Below the pieces are notes generated by a model. The model worked only from the letters and a program-made list of their open reading frames with translations. It did not search any database and was not told where the DNA came from. A stretch of DNA of 14,440 nt, taken from Gammaproteobacteria bacterium UBA6968 (GTDB lineage: Bacteria > Pseudomonadota > Gammaproteobacteria > Pseudomonadales > Azotimanducaceae). The DNA lies in NCBI GenBank assembly GCA_002450255.1, contig DJYW01000068.1, forward strand, positions 1 through 14,440, read 5' to 3'. Below are positions 14,313 to 14,440 of this stretch, in pieces. Made by a program: the position numbers and the translations under genes. How positions within the stretch are numbered: position 1 is the first letter of the stretch; every line of letters begins with the position of its first letter.

Positions 14313-14440
14313 TTACTCCCACCTCCCCAGACGAGCTGGCACCTTACCGACGACCCATGCGCTCCGCAGCCGCCGCCACGGGAACCACGGCGAGCACGTG
14401 TCGTCCAGCGCCAAACCAAAACGCTTAGCAAAACGCTTAG
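14313..14440 (-). CDS. Possible C-terminal fragment of an upstream gene
   Basis: A minus-strand frame is open from the right edge (first full codon at 14438) for 41 codons to TAA at 14315-14313, which ends only three bases before the ATG of the gene at 14309. Such tight spacing is typical of an operon. The encoded peptide (KRFAKRFG...LGRWE) is rich in Arg and Trp and matches nothing I recognise. A second frame, ending at 14346-14344, encodes a more protein-like GRHVLAVVPVAAAAERMGRR but is closed by a stop close to the edge. Either could be real; the flanking sequence would decide. Confidence 0.25.
   Translation of the reverse strand, partial: KRFAKRFGLALDDTCSPWFPWRRLRSAWVVGKVPARLGRWE
14417..14440. 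repeat. Two perfect 12-base tandem copies at the right edge
   Basis: CAAAACGCTTAG occurs twice in direct succession (14417-14428 and 14429-14440), reaching the window edge, so more copies may follow. In the possible upstream frame it encodes Lys-Arg-Phe-Ala / Lys-Arg-Phe-Gly. Confidence 0.6.

Overview
Every gene I can support in this window lies on the minus strand, so transcription runs from high to low coordinates. The coding sequence has moderate to high GC with AT-rich spacers. The protein families are a giant secreted subtilase with calcium-binding repeats, a CPBP intramembrane protease, DsbA/HCCA-isomerase-like tandem proteins, a thiolase and a nitronate monooxygenase-like flavoprotein. 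This combination suggests a Gram-negative proteobacterium, most likely a marine-type gammaproteobacterium; that placement is inference. I see no rRNA, tRNA, CRISPR array, transposase or integrase.

The left half (1-7503) is an extracellular or cell-surface module. Read in transcription order, it starts with a 2052-residue S8 serine protease (7503-1345). Its C-terminal third is a chain of Fn3/Ig-like domains, thrombospondin type 3 calcium repeats, a cohesin-like domain and a tandem pair of dockerin-like repeats. Next comes a CPBP-family (glutamic-type) intramembrane protease (925-482) with all three catalytic motifs. An in-frame 39-codon segment with a far better ribosome binding site precedes it, separated by a single TAG, so the gene looks interrupted by a nonsense codon. 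Last is the 5' part of a signal-peptide protein (374 to the left edge), whose N-terminal domain looks like the cohesin-like domain of the protease. It has its own plausible promoter and an 8-bp inverted repeat at the predicted start site. The three genes may form a surface-display or protein-sorting system: dockerin-like and cohesin-like modules in neighbouring genes, plus an intramembrane protease of the kind that processes C-terminal sorting signals.

The 562-base spacer 7504-8065 carries an 11-bp inverted repeat with nested hairpins. It is followed by a small DUF1330-family gene (8545-8066).

The right half (8795-14309) looks like an acyl-CoA or aromatic catabolism cluster. In transcription order it has a tandem-domain DsbA/2-hydroxychromene-2-carboxylate-isomerase-like protein (14309-12960), a PA1024-like flavin oxidoreductase (12796-11819) and a thiolase (11670-10474) that ends at a strong intrinsic terminator (10346-10309). 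A second tandem-domain DsbA/HCCA-like protein (10210-8795) follows, which must start from its own promoter. Two divergent two-domain members of the same fold thus bracket a thiolase and a flavoprotein; their substrates cannot be read from the sequence. At the right edge a possible C-terminal fragment of another minus-strand gene ends just before the first tandem-domain gene.
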